Shown here piece after piece: positions 21,233-32,821 of a stretch of DNA of 64,000 nt. The notes below the pieces were generated by a model, which searched no databases, was not told the origin of the DNA, and was given only the letters and a program-made list of their open reading frames with translations. Positions within the stretch are counted from its first letter, which is position 1. Each line of letters begins with the position of its first letter. Position numbers and translations under genes: made by a program. This DNA comes from Costus lasius (lineage: Eukaryota; Streptophyta; Magnoliopsida; Zingiberales; Costaceae): positions 20,209,501-20,273,500 of the forward strand of contig CM050454.1 in NCBI GenBank assembly GCA_027563935.2, in the 5' to 3' direction.

Positions 21233-21622
21233 ATGCTATAACTTAGAAATGTTGAACAAAGTAGTTGAGGAAATTCATGTCCCCCAGATCAACAAAGATT
21301 CATTGGAAATTTACATAATTGATGATGATGGTGATGAGGTTTTTGAAATTGATATTCAAGGAAACTCCCAACTACATGACTTACATCTAGCTATCAATGC
21401 AGATAAGGTATGACCTGAGACACTTGACAACATCAACCTGGAGGTAAGTGAAAATTTAAAATTTGAATTTAAATCCGTCCCAAGACTGCGGCTATTTAAT
21501 ATGACAATGATCAACTTGCTAGTGAAACATATGATACTTTTTTTGGTGAGAATGCTTTTAGGATGGAAAAAAGGTAGGCGACTACATGCACTTTATTATG
21601 CCTGTGACCCAGCAGCAATACC
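21233..21622 (+). pseudogene. Acidic C-terminal ORF of C
   Basis: After a stop at about 21231 a short acidic reading frame follows (DDDGDEVFEIDIQG) with stops. It ends in a frame reading LHALYYACDPAAIP at about 21580-21622. A3 ends its acidic ORF region with the similar LYAIYYGIDPPASP, so both elements share a C-terminus just before the double stem-loop. No protease, RT or integrase is found. Confidence 0.5.
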
Positions 21623-21638
21623 ATAATCTTCAAGCATT

Positions 21639-21686
21639 GGTCAAGCTAACGACCTTAAACAAGTGCTTCTTGGGAGGCAACCCAAG
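21639..21686 (+). ncRNA. Conserved double stem-loop after the ORF (C)
   Basis: 48 bases. Stem 1 pairs GGTC (21639-21642) with GACC (21651-21654) over an 8-base loop. Stem 2 is CTTGGGAGGCAACCCAAG (21669-21686), 6 base pairs with a 6-base loop. The block recurs at 29444-29492 in A2 and 56908-56956 in A3, elements whose surrounding DNA is otherwise very different. It is called an RNA element by inference only. Confidence 0.7.
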
Positions 21687-22953
21687 TTCTTGTTCTTCTT
21701 TTTATTACTTGATAATTTTTTTAAAATTTTTAGGTACTTCTATGACATTCGTGGTTATATCCATGCATCCATGCACGGCCGTGATGAGCTCATCACACAT
21801 CTCTGTATTTTTTACTAAAACTTTTATAGGCGAGGCCGTGCATCCACGCATGGCCATGATGGACTCACACAGCTCAAAAATGTTGAGACTATGATAGAAC
21901 GTCAAGGATGACTCCAGTCTACCATCTAGGAGTCCGTCCTCGAGGTCCAGTAGCAACTGCATCGGCACTAGGGATGAGCTCCCGATATTGTTCTTCCACT
22001 CCTTTGTCAGCTTTTGCACTTCCTTTAGTTTTTGCTATTTGCTTTATTACACTGCATTACACTCTAGTAGTTTCAACATCTTAGGTGTCTTGCCCACCCC
22101 TTCTTTATAATATTTGCTTTGTCTTTGGAATTGCATTGTTCTATGAATACTTCAATGGTTTGAGATGGGAATCTTGACTGTTTTTACAAGTCTATATTGG
22201 TTATAGTTTATACATATGGCTCTTTATTTAATGCAGTTGAATGATTTAATTAATTCAACTCATTATTTTTATGATCCTAGTGAGTATGCTTGTTGCCTTC
22301 ATCTTAACCCTAACACGCATCACATGTGTAATGATTCCTTGTATCTTGACTTCATAATTCCATTCTTATTTGTATATTTTGTCATGGGAATCAGAAATAA
22401 TAACAATGGTACCGAAGCATTATTGTACTTTGCACTTTCACTTGGCACTGTTCTTAGCATTCAAATGAAAAAAAAAAGAAAAAAAAAAAGAAAAGCGACA
22501 GTGGTACCTAAGCAAATTTTCCATCTCACTTGGCACTATCCCCTGGTTAGAAATAATAACAGTGGTACCGAAGCTAAGGTGTTCTTACTCCTCTGGCTTA
22601 GCACTGTTTCATATATTTAAAAAAAACACCACATAGGCACTATATGGCACCGATGCTATTTTCCAATGACTTGATGTACAACCACTTGACATATGAATGT
22701 TTGATCAAAGATGTCATTTATGTGAGATGCATGATAAAAGTTTTTGGTATTGTCAACCTTGCATACTTCAATGGATTGTATTAGTAATATTTGATTTAAT
22801 TTACTTTCGATACTGCATTATAACTTAAGGCTTGTTATGATCAAATCATAACTTTGCTAGACTTATTCAAGTTGATTGAGATTCCTTATTTCATTTCATC
22901 ACTATGTTCTAGACAATTCAATTGCTTGAGGACAAGCAAAACTTTAAGTTCGA
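21687..22953 (+). other. 3' untranslated region of C
   Basis: No coding domain. It holds the perfect palindrome CACGGCCGTG at 21774-21783 and a related GAGGCCGTG...GGCCATG pair near 21840, an A-rich run at about 22468-22492, and paired words TTGGCACTG (22442, 22530) and CAGTGGTACC (22499, 22560) of the kind that form hairpins in A2 and A3. It ends with GAGGACAAGCAAAACTTT, the likely polypurine primer before the 3' LTR. Confidence 0.6.
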
Positions 22954-23606
22954 TGTATTTTGATCTTTAATGCTTGATTCATATTTTGCTTAAATTTGTC
23001 TTTGTTCTTATTCATGTCTAGGAAGTTTTAACCCATGATTATGTTCTGGCCATACATATTTATGTTTTAAACGTTGTGGGAAGGACTGAGAGGTGAACCA
23101 CAATCGTCGGATCCCTTTAGACTGGACTGGTGATTTCGGCCATGAGAGTTGTCAAAATCATCTGTGGAGCCCTAATTCTTCACATAACCCATTAGGTCTG
23201 CTTAACCCGGTAAGCCACGAGAGTAGGAATTTTAGGTTAAGTTAGACACCAGACCATGTCCTAAGAGGGAGCACATCTGTACCTTAGGAAGAATTACCTT
23301 AAGAACTTTGATAAAACTTAACTAAAACATTAGCGTTAACTTTCTTTCATGCTTCAGTGTGGTGAAACCTAAAGCTCCAATTTTTTCTCAAAGATCTAAA
23401 ACCTCCGATTACATTGCTCTCTATTCTGTTTGCTTTTTTACTTGCTTTAGTTTACTTACTTGCATTAAGATTTTAGTAACACTCCTACACTTATTTGATC
23501 TCCTAGTTATTAGTTAACTAATCAGTTAGTACTTGACCCCTAGTCCTCGTGGGATTGATACTTTTTATTACGTGATAGACCATGCTCTTGCGGTACGCAC
23601 CTATCA
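22954..23606 (+). mobile_element. 3' LTR of element C
   Basis: About 650 bases starting TGTATTTTGATC after the polypurine tract and ending TATCA. From 23055 it matches the 5' LTR copy at 14750-15292. No clear target duplication can be given because the left LTR is truncated. Confidence 0.7.
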
Positions 23607-24645
23607 ACGGTCAAGCCGTGACCAGACTACAGACCATCACCGCCCCTAGCACTCCCGTGTCTCCTGCTGTGTCGAGTTCGGCGCAAAACCGCTCACCCCG
23701 TCACGCCCGTGATGAGAAACACAGCCAAGCTATGACCGTGCCGTAGGAACTCTCAGAACCCATTCACTCCCGTGCTGGTAAGCACGGCCAGGCCATGAAC
23801 GCCTCGGGAAAGAAGAGTGGACCTATTTTGCATGGAGTTCAACATTCGCAACGGTCCTCGCACCCCCCTGACCAATGTGTGAATATGGTGAAAGGAAGAT
23901 CATGCAAAGGAAGAATTGAAAGCTCCATCTTCGTCTCCAGATTGAGGGGAAGCATTTCTAATTACTTGTCTAGTGATTTCTTATTTTTTTATTAAGATTT
24001 CATGCAATATTCATCAACAAACATGTCGTTTGCTTCGAACATGAACGCGTAAACTTATTTTCGGGATTAGGGATGTAGCCCACTAACCTTTTATGGATTA
24101 AATTTCGTAGGGCATTTATTTACGTGATTTACTCTGGCCAAGTATGTTTATGTCTTAGACACCACGTGAAGGACCGAGAGGTTATTCGCGACATCAGAAC
24201 TATTCTTTTTAAACTTACGAATCCAATCACAAGAGTAGTTTGGGTTCGTTTGAAGGATTTCAAGGTTTTTCATAGAGCTTAAAGGACCTAGTTGTGTTAA
24301 TTATCACGAGAGTAGGGAATTAGCGTAATTATGTATCGGATTACGCTTCGAGAGGAGGTAATCTGTACCTTAGGAAAAATCTCTTTCAATACTATAATTT
24401 TTTGTTCAAAGATTTATTTTTATTAAATTCATAGTCGTCAGCGTGGTAAAACCCCGTGTCCTGACCTTTTTAAAACTGATTTTTGCCTAAAAATGCTACC
24501 TTTGTTGCTTTTTGTACTTAGAGTTCCGCATGAAACTACGAATTGATCTGTCTAAATATAAACAAGTCGTGTAATCGGTACTTGACCGCCAGATCCTCGT
24601 TGGGAACGATAATCTTTTTATTACTTTGATAAAGCTGTACACTTG
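23607..24645 (+). mobile_element. LTR fragment E, relative of the C family
   Basis: A GC-rich first part (to about 23850) has CACGGCCAGGCCATGAACGCC, also seen in the G1 U3. The remainder carries the LTR words GGACCGAGAGGT, CACGAGAGTAGGG and TACACTTGTGGCAAC, which mark the 3' end of LTRs in this group. Its start and following primer site are missing, so it is a fragment cut on both sides. Confidence 0.55.
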
Positions 24646-24859
24646 TGGCAACATCAGCCTCCTCCTAGTGTTCAAGCAGTGTTTGATAAAAGAATTGAAA
24701 AGATTTTAGATCACAAAACACTCGGACATAGTAGGAGGAATAGGCGGATGGAATTTCTTGCCCACTTGGAAGGAACACTCATAGAAGAAGCTAAGTGGGA
24801 AAAAGCTTCTGATTTATGGCAGTTTAAGGAGGAGTTGAAAATTTACATGGACAGCCTAT
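24646..24859 (+). pseudogene. Chromodomain end of chromovirus D pol
   Basis: About 70 residues: VFDKRIEKILDHKTLG, then RRMEFLAHLEG and EEAKWEKASDLWQFKEEL, the pattern of the chromodomain at the end of integrase in Tekay/Galadriel-type chromoviruses. One of the usual aromatic residues (Trp in the WKG word) is Leu here. The domain targets integration to modified histones. The frame was cut at 24859 by A2 and resumes at 40668 with a few residues before the polypurine tract. Everything upstream in D is missing. Confidence 0.75.
24855..24859. repeat. Target-site duplication CCTAT (left of A2)
   Basis: CCTAT before the A2 5' LTR is repeated at 40663-40667 after its 3' LTR, proving that 24860-40662 is one inserted unit, including the nested G3. 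Confidence 0.9.
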
Positions 24860-25111
24860 TGATGACACGAAAATTCATAGTATATTTTGTGTCATTTTAT
24901 AGGTCTTTTGTGTCATATTCACGCTCTTTTGCTTATTTTTATGTCTAATTTATCAAATATTGTGGAATCTACACCTTTTCTGGTTTTTGATCATTTTCAG
25001 GTAAAAAGGCATTATTTTAAGGCATTTTCAAGCAATTCAGATGCATAGATGAATTCCCATCATCAAGAGAAGATTACATGTCAAATTTCATGAAGATCGA
25101 AGCCACAGACC

Positions 25112-25412
25112 AAATTATGGCAGGGCTGTAATCAAGATTACAGTATCATGGTTTCACAGAACTTACAGAACAAACCATGACACTACCGTAATTTTCGAGC
25201 ACTACCGTAATTTGGTTGATTTCTGACCAGAGAGTATTGCAGTTTTTACGGCACTACCGTAATATATATTACGGGCGGTAATGTTGGGTGATTTCCTTAC
25301 AGAATGTTTTGTGCGATCATAGCTTTGCCGTGGTTGTTTTTACGGTGCCTGTTTCTTCATAGAATGAAATATGGCACCGCTGTAATCAAAATCACAGCCG
25401 TAATTTTAATCC
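25112..25412. repeat. Palindrome cluster in A2 5' LTR
   Basis: Several words of type TTACGGCACTACCGTAAT and degraded forms, in the same relative position as the regular array in A1. The copy in the 3' LTR is at 39074-39384. Confidence 0.75.
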
Positions 25413-25766
25413 TAGCAGCCGATTTTCTCGGTCTTATTGAAGCCTGATTTTTGCGTGGATGATTGCGGATGATTTAGACCCCCAATTCGAAATTCGTAAA
25501 AAGGGGAATACACAGAGAACTAGGCGAACATCATCACACCAAAAGCCCTAATTTTGATTGACCACTCGGAGAGAAATCACAATCTTCACCGCTGCCCTAG
25601 GTTTCACCACCGGGAAGCGTACAAAGCATCTTTGGCTGTGAAACTTGAAGGAAAGCTACGTCTAGAGGAGAAGAACATACCCTAGGAGTTTCAGAGTGAA
25701 AGGAGATCGATCGGAGGAGAAATCAAGGAAAGAAGCGTCGCCTGCACTGTTCACACGCTAAATTAC

Positions 25767-25788
25767 GGCTGTAATTTTTATTACAGCC
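25767..25788. repeat. 9-bp hairpin in A2 5' LTR
   Basis: GGCTGTAAT pairs with ATTACAGCC around TTTT. The 3' LTR copy at 39740-39761 has the same stem with loop TTTC. Confidence 0.85.
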
Positions 25789-26696
25789 CTGTGTTTAGTA
25801 AAATTCTCTCTTGCTCTTCGATTTTTGATCATTCTAAACTATGGATTATTATAATTCTTCAACCATACTAGCTTAAATACTTTTTGGGACATGGGGGGTG
25901 TAATCCCCTTAATTTCATAATGACTAGATAAACTTTATTTCGTCAAGATAATATTACTATGATAATTCTGCTAATGTGATGACTGCCTTTAATTCTTTCT
26001 AGTTTCATATTCTCAGCATGTATTGGAGTTTTTGCGATATGGACAGAAAAGTGACTTGCGAGAACTTGGAACCCTAAAATTGAGATTTAGAAACTCATCG
26101 TAAGAAATTAGGTTTGTTCTATTTCTAGATTTTAGAAGTTTATTGCCTTGTTGATAATTCTAATCTAGGAAGAATTATTGAAATAAACATAATGATATTG
26201 TAAGAAATTAAGTATCGGATCGTTGGAGAACCTTAAGTAGAGCCTATGAAGCTAAAGTATAAAAGTATTTAGTTTTCACTTGAGATGATTGACATAGAGA
26301 TTGGATGCATGAAAGCGATCTTTGATTTCTTTGTCAATGATTTATTTATCTTTAACATTGAATAAATCTTGTGCGAAAGTGAGGATTGTTTCTTTGTAAA
26401 TTGTCTGCATGAAAGCGAGATGATTTCTTTATAAAATAAATTATATCTTTATCATAATAAGATTAGACTGACGAGCAGTTATTCATATCTAGTCATTGAA
26501 ATTAAGGTGGATGAAACCCAAGTCCCAGTTTTTCTCTCTGATTATTCGTGTACTTTCCAATCGTTTGCTTTAATCATATTTGTTTGCTTAGCTAGTGTAA
26601 AATCAATTATTCAGTACATGACAAACGAGGTGTTTGTGGTTCGATATCATATTTATTACTTCGAGTATCCATGCACTTGCAGACACAACAAGTTTT

Positions 26697-26714
26697 TGGC
26701 GCCCTTGCTGGGGA
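26697..26714 (+). other. Primer binding site, tRNA-Asp type, A2
   Basis: TGGCGCCCTTGCTGGGGA, two bases off the A3 site, 6 bases after the LTR end. It primes minus-strand DNA in Athila/Tat-like elements. Confidence 0.85.
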
Positions 26715-26889
26715 CCTTGGTTTTTGTTAATATTGAAGATATTGAGAGTATTACTAGACTAGGTTTTATTTTATTTTCTATTTTTATTTCTTTTTAGGAG
26801 TCTTCAGAAGCTAAGATTAATTCTACTTTCTGTACTTTTCTGTATATTTTAAGTTATTTGATCTATTTACTTGTGCATGTGCAGGAATC

Positions 26890-28500
26890 TTAGATCAAGA
26901 CCTCTAGTTCCCCCGAGACCTTGAGATTAACAAAACTCATAGACTGCGCAGGAAACTCAGATTTGAAGAGAGGCAAGAAAAAGAAATAGTCATTGCAGAC
27001 AGAAGATCACTTAGGGACTATACAGCCCCTAATTCACAGGAGATACACTCTAGCATTGCTAGGCCAGTGATGAAGGCTAATAATTTCAAAATTAAGCCTT
27101 CTTTTTTATCTATGATCCAGCAAAATCAGTTTCGAGGAACCCCACTTGAAGATCCTAATCAACATCTTGCTTTATTTCTTAAATTATGTGATACTATTAA
27201 AATTAATGTTGTTTCCAGTGATGCATTAAAGCTTAGATTGTTTCCTTTTTCTCTCAAGGACTGAGCATGCTCTTGGCTTCACTCTCAACCTACCGGTACC
27301 TTCACTACATGGGATCAATTGTCTAATGCTTTTTTGATGAAGTACTTTCCACCCAGCAAGATAATCCAGTTAAGGAACCAACTTACAAGCTTTGCACAGC
27401 AGGACGGCGTGTCTTTTAGCGAGGCATGGGAGCGTTTCAATGAGTTACAGCAGAAGTGTCCTCACCATGGCCTTGAAAAATGGGTTTTAATTCATACATT
27501 TTATAATGGTTTACTTTATAACACCTGCCTGACTGTTGATGCTGCTATAGGAGGAGCCCTCATGAACAAGACCATTGATGATGCTTTCACCTTGCTTGAG
27601 GAGATGGCGTTGAACCACAACCAGTGGACTATAGAGAGAGGAGTGATATGTCGACCTACTCATGGTAAGAATGAAAATGATAACTGGTGCACTTTGGCTG
27701 AAAAGGTAGATTCTTTGTGTAATAGGTTTGATTCTTTTTAAATGCAAAATACTGTAGTTTCATCTTCTGTTATCTGTGAAATTTGTGGTAATCATGGACA
27801 CTATTCTAAGGAGTGTAAAGTTATTGCTGATCAGGGTATAGAACATGTGAATGCTATAAGGGGATATAATCAAGGTAGACATAATAATGACCCTTACTCT
27901 AGCACATATAACCCTGGATGAAGGAATCACCTAAATTTATCTTGGAAGAACAATAATAGTGCTATAAAGGGACAGGTTGAGGATAGAGGATACCAATAGA
28001 GACAACAAAATCAAAATCAGCCCCAGAACTCTAGTTTAGAATCTATATTTGAAAAGCTGACTAAGGATTTTAGGGATTTTAGAGGGGAGATTAAATAACT
28101 TACTTCTGAGGTAGAAGCTTTAAAAGCACACAATAAAATTCTTGAAAATCAAATAGCACAACAGGCTAGCACTTCTTATAGACCCCCAGGGAAATTGCTT
28201 GCTAAACCTGAACCAAACCCTAGGGAACACTGTAATGCTATAATTACTAGGAGTGGGAGGCAATTAAATGAACCTAGAGGGAGAATTGAAGATAATGAAG
28301 AAGAGCCTGAGATTGAACATAACAATGAACCAGTCATGGAAAAATCTCCTGTACAAGAGTAGTCCCATACTACTTTATCACCTCACCATGGTGATGAACC
28401 TAAAGGTGATGAATCATGTCAGCCAGATATTCCTAGAACTGGTTCTCCTGCACTATATAAGCCACCTATACATTTTCCCCAAAGATTAGTTCAAGCAAAA
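26890..28500 (+). pseudogene. Gag of A2: capsid, zinc knuckle, coiled coil
   Basis: A single reading frame cut by several stops but apparently no frameshift. It holds the Athila/Tat capsid region (NNFKIKPSFLSMIQQNQFRG at 27073, ALFLKLCD, LFPFSLKD; then WDQLSNAFLMKYFPPSK and LRNQLTSFAQQDG to about 27741), a zinc knuckle at 27775-27816 (CEICGNHGHYSKEC), the post-knuckle HNNDPYSSTYNPG stretch, and a coiled coil near 28030-28170. It forms the particle shell and binds RNA. It is the only member of family A in this window with a capsid domain. Confidence 0.85.
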
Positions 28501-29406
28501 TTAGATATGCAGTTTGGAAAATTTCTTGATGTTTTAAAGAAGCTTTATATGAACATTCCATTTACTGAAGCTTTATCTCAAATGCCCACATATGCTAAGT
28601 TTTTAAAAGAAATTTTGTCCAATAAAAGAAAGATAGAGGACTATGGTACTGTGGCATTAACTGAGGAGTGTAGTGCTATCATTCAAAACAAGTTGCCACC
28701 AAAATTAAAGGATCCAGATAGTTTCTCTATTCGTTGTTCAATTGGGAGTATGGCTTTTGACTGAGCCTTATGTGATCTTCGTGCTAGTATAAGCCTAATG
28801 CCTTTATCTATTAGTAGGAAATTGGACATAGGAGAACTTAAACCAACTTCAATATCTTTGCAGCTTGCTGATAGCTCGGTAAAGTATCCTGTTGGAGTTT
28901 TAGAAAATGTTCCAACCAAAGTTAGTAAGTATTTTGTCCCAGCAGATTTTGTAGTGTTAGAAATGGAGGAAAGTACTAAAAATCCAATTATTCTTGGTAG
29001 ACCGTTCTTAGCCACAGCAGGGGCAGTCATTAATGTTAAAAAAGGAAAACTCACACTAAATATTGGAGAAAACATAATTGAGTTTGAATTGGTAGATTCA
29101 TTGAAAAAACCATCATATGCAGGATCATGTTGTAGTATTGATATAATGGATAATGCTATAAATGATTTACATATGTTATTTGATGAACCTTCTAATATTG
29201 AAAGTGATACTTCTCTTGAGTGTGAAAAATTTCAGGAAAAAGTAGATTTAATTTCTAAAAGGAGAAAGAAGAAGAGACAAAGAAGAAAAGGAGGATTGAA
29301 ATTACTTGACAAAGGAAAAAAGTTCATAGACAAAGTTGGACACTGTTTCTTGAATGAGCCTTATGTATTCAGAAGTGGTGAACAAAACAAAGAGAAATTT
29401 AAATAA
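28501..29406 (+). pseudogene. Aspartic protease of A2 and basic tail
   Basis: Same frame as gag. The lead-in (FTEALSQMPTYAKFLKEIL, ECSAIIQNKLPPKLKDPDSF) and core (ISLMPLSI, SISLQLADSSVKYPVGVLE, VPADFVVLEM, ILGRPFLATAGA) are typical of Athila/Tat proteases. The active-site word at about 28770 reads DLRAS where the family has DLGAS, so activity is probably lost. It ends with a basic run (KRRKKKRQRRKGG) and a stop at 29406. RT, RNase H and integrase are absent; the 3' UTR begins at once. Confidence 0.8.
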
Positions 29407-29443
29407 TGACTCAAGGAACCACTATCAAATCTGAGGGCATAAC

Positions 29444-29492
29444 GGTCAAACTAATGACCTTTAAATTAGCGTTTCTTGGAAGGCAACCCAAG
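29444..29492 (+). ncRNA. Conserved double stem-loop after the ORF (A2)
   Basis: GGTC (29444-29447) pairs with GACC (29456-29459) over 8 bases, then CTTGGA/CCCAAG (29475-29492) with loop AGGCAA, with one outer mismatch. It matches the blocks in C and A3, 38 bases after the stop codon. Confidence 0.7.
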
Positions 29493-29584
29493 CACTCTTC
29501 CTTAGCTTAGTTTCTTTTATTTTGGTTATTTTTCTAGAGTTATTTTTTCTTTTCTTTCTACAGGAAAAATCAAAATTTGACCAA

Positions 29585-30055
29585 ATTACGGTAGTACCGT
29601 AAGGTATATTACGGAGCCGTAATGTAGGTTATTTTTCGTCCAGAACTTTCAAAATTTTTATGATAGTACTGTGAGTAATTTTAGGTGCCGTAATTTTGGG
29701 TAATTTTTGTACATAAAGTTTTATGGTTTTTACGGCGGTGGCGTATTACTTTCACTGACCGTAATTTGGAACAAAATCTTTCTCGAGAATTTTGCATCTT
29801 TTACAGTACTGCCGTTAGATTTTTGCCAAGCCGTATTTTCAAACAGTTTTTGTCTAGAAAGTTTTTAGTTTTTTTGGCTAAATATGGCACTACCGTAATG
29901 CATTTCATGGTGCCGTTATTATGATCGATTTTTGAACAGAAAGTTTGGGGAGTTTTATGGCACTACCGTATTGTTTTTGTGGCCGTGATGTTTAAACTAT
30001 CAAAATTATGGCACTGCCGTAAGATAAATTACAGCCGTAATTTCGTTTGACTGCA
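29585..30055 (+). repeat. Palindrome array in A2 3' UTR
   Basis: At least six imperfect palindromes of the TTACGG...CCGTAAT type, separated by CAGAAAGTTT-like words (for example near 29588, 29668, 29738, 29802, 29893 and 29958, about 60-80 apart). The design equals the LTR array although the location is the 3' UTR. Confidence 0.75.
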
Positions 30056-30224
30056 ATTCCATAGCCGTTTTTAGGGATTTTCAACTAAGTTTTTGCCCGT
30101 TCTTGCACTGACTAATCTACCCTTACCTTGAAAAACTTTTTGGTGATCCTTTATGCCCATTCTTGAGCTTCGTTTTGATGTTTTCCAACTAGATTTAGTT
30201 GATCGGTTTGGTTTTGAGGATAGC

Positions 30225-31509
30225 TGATGCAGGAGGACCCTCCGCAGCAGCTCCAGAACCCGAGAAACATGGCCATTATGTGGACTTCCCGCTAGACAAG
30301 GTTCCACATCCCCTAAAAAGTTCAAAGGGGCTTGACGCAATCACAATAAGGCATTCTCAACGTTTAAGTCAACCACCAAAGCAATACATAGGCGTCAACA
30401 ATCCATTATCAACTCACATGGAGGTAGTGCAGCCCATATGCTAGGCACCTCAGCCACCTGAATACCCGGTCAATGATCGCTACCGCAACCAGTTGACCAA
30501 CACGGCCCAAGAACAATCTAGCACAGTGATGAATCATCCCACCATCAGCAAATTCTGTTGTTTTATTACTGCGTGCTCCGAGATGGTTTGCAGCCCAGTT
30601 GTAGCCCAAAAGGCCCAGTCCATGCACACAGCTTCAGATTCCCTCATCCACTTTAGTTGGTAGTAGTTAGTTAATGCTTACATCAGATACTTACATCAGT
30701 AGCAACTTGACCGCTTACATCAGATGCTTACATCAGCAGCATCTTGACTGCTTTTAGTTAGTTAGAGTAGGTAGTCACACTTGTGGTGTGTTATTCCCTA
30801 GTCATACTTGTGGTGTGATATTCTCTAGTCATGAGTGTGGTGTGATATTCCCTCCCTTGCTCTATAAAAGGGAGCTAGAGTTTAGTTGTTCCTTAGCTCT
30901 TCTTGTGAGATAGATTAGCTCATGGTGTGCTTCGAGATTGAGGTTGGTGGCTCGACTCAAGAGTTTGTGGCGACAGTAGAGTGACGAGCAAGATGTGTGA
31001 TCCTTAGCTCGATCTTGATTCCTCGCATTTCGGTTGTAATCGTCTTTCATTTCAAAGAAGTAAATTGCACCGCCGGTGCATCAAGTTCACCTATTTTTAG
31101 AGTTTCATCGTGTTGGTCTTGCTTGATTTCCTTAACCATGGGCATCCATACACCGGAGACGTGCAGGTTCCTTGGCTTTGGTGTGATCGTAGTTTCATAG
31201 CCACGCGAGCTAAGTCGCTGCTAAGTCCGCTGCCCGTGTTGTTGTGCTATGCTTGAATCGCTCGCTACTAGAGGTTAGTGAGTTTCTTTTGAGTAGTTGG
31301 GTGCCATTGGTTTCGTCGTCGTCCGTGTTGCCCCGAAACGTATTCATCGTCGTCTTCCGCATGGTTTCTCACTGGCTTTCACGTTGCTCATTTTCTGACA
31401 CGCATTTTACTTCCCTTGTCTCAAGACCCTCTCACGGTTTTCTGATCATCATCTCATAAACCCCTAGAGTACGGAGCTAAGGACCAACCCACCTATAGTC
31501 ACTACATCA
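30225..31509 (+). mobile_element. 5' LTR of CRM-like G3
   Basis: 1285 bases, TGATG to CATCA, a 5-base terminal inverted repeat. The pair is at 36192-37497 (1306 bases). It has a TATA-like box at 30862-30870. Its first 400 bases carry the reading frame of the pol tail (30225-30600: HGHYVDFPLDKV, DRYRNQLTN, CFITACSEMV, with one stop). Confidence 0.9.
30862..30870 (+). promoter_or_regulatory. TATA-like box in G3 LTR
   Basis: CTATAAAAG followed by GGAG, about 640 bases into the LTR. The 3' LTR copy is at 36850-36858. It is the likely start of the R region. Confidence 0.7.
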
Positions 31510-31513
31510 ATTC

Positions 31514-31525
31514 TGGTATCAGAGG
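31514..31525 (+). other. Primer binding site, initiator tRNA-Met, G3
   Basis: TGGTATCAGAGG, 4 bases after the LTR end, the same variant as in G1. Confidence 0.85.
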
Positions 31526-31638
31526 AGTTGCACGTTCAATTCTTATTGTTTGCATGATCCAACTCTATTGCATCTTCATATTTCCGCATGCTTTCAACAT
31601 TTGCATTTTGAGTCATACCTTGTTTGTGCATGCTGACT

Positions 31639-32821
31639 ATGAGGTCACAAACTATGTCCCAGTTCCCTGATTCACAAGAGTCTGTCCTACCCTCGGAACG
31701 GTCTAAGGACCAGGTTGGTTCGAATGATGCCCTGTCATCGCGATTAGACAAAATGGAGGACTTTTGTCACCAACTTAGCCGACTGCTCACGCAGTCCATT
31801 GATCAGCTCACGGCTTCTCTCAAGGGCGTGAGTGATCGCCTCGAGTCTTTAGAGCGTAGAACCCAAGTCCCGGTTGACCCCTCCCCGTCAACCTACCGAG
31901 CTCCGACTAGGGAGCTACCCCCCTTAACCCAACCTGTTAGGCATAGGCCGTATGAGGAAGAATCAGTTCCTGAGGATGAACCGTTTGATGAGGATGATGT
32001 GTGGGCCGCACATCGGCCCCAAACCCAACTCCGTTATGGTCAAAACCGGATGGACGGTGATTTTCGTCGCATCGTGCGTACCTCACCTACACCCTTTGAC
32101 GGTAGCCTTGTCCCCACACGGTTCCTTGATTGGGCCACGTCGGTCGATAACTACTTTGAGTGGTGCGCCATGCCCCAACACTTGCGCGTCAACTTTGCAC
32201 GCCTCCTAGTAGAGGGTCTAGCCTGTCTACATTGGGTAAATGTGGAATAGCAACTAGAACAGCAAGCCCTCCCACCCATTACACGGTGGGATGAAATTAA
32301 GTACCACCTCCGTGAGCGGTATGTTCCCCCCTCCTATAGGCAGCATCTCTTGGACCAATATAGTAGCATACACTAGGGATCTAGTACCGTTGCTGAGTAT
32401 AGGCTAGCTTTTGACACATTAACACTTAGGTGCAACTTGCGAGAGGACCGAGTTTACCCTATATAGATTCAAGAATGGACTCCGATCGAAGATCCAAAGA
32501 GCCCTACCTGCCTATAACTCGGAGAGTTTGGACCAGACATTCCAACGAGCTCTAGACATTGTGCAAGAATTGCGCGTTGCTGCTAGGCGCAGCGAGATGG
32601 TACCTTCTAGACGACCCCCAGCTGTCAGTCCCCCATTTGTTCATTCCAGAGCCGAGTGCACAGAGCCCTGATATGCCCCAGCTATCCGCAAGGCACGGCC
32701 AGAGCCCCATCATCCTTCCACTGTTCGTGACCCCCCTAGGTGTCCCACACCCGATGCCCCTCTTCCTCACCTTTCATGGGAGGAAAAGGGCAAGGCCCCA
32801 GCTCATGGGCCTGCAACCCGT
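31639..32821 (+). pseudogene. Gag of G3
   Basis: Begins near MRSQTMS; open to 32250 with a coiled coil (LDKMEDFCHQLSRLLTQSI), a proline linker (PPTRELPPLTQPV), an acidic EDEPFDEDDVW word and the start of the capsid region (FDGSLVPTRFLDWATSVDNY). A TAG ends the first piece. The frame goes on with ITRWDEIKYHLRERY and then shifts frame near 32450. One stop lies at a Gln position (SIH-stop-GSS where G1 has SQGS). The zinc knuckle follows in another frame. Confidence 0.8.

Larger units (their letters stand above)
24860..26690 (+). mobile_element. 5' LTR of A2
   Basis: 1831 bases, TGATGACACG to ACAACA, paired with the 1829-base 3' LTR at 38834-40662. It contains a palindrome cluster (25112-25412), the hairpin at 25767-25788 and U5 repeats of type GCATGAAAGCGAT (26307, 26412). 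The promoter is not obvious. Confidence 0.9.

Noticed and set aside
22468..22492. A-rich run as a poly(A) tail of a LINE or SINE
   Set aside because: No target duplication or RT domain next to it; it lies inside the C 3' UTR between paired hairpin words.
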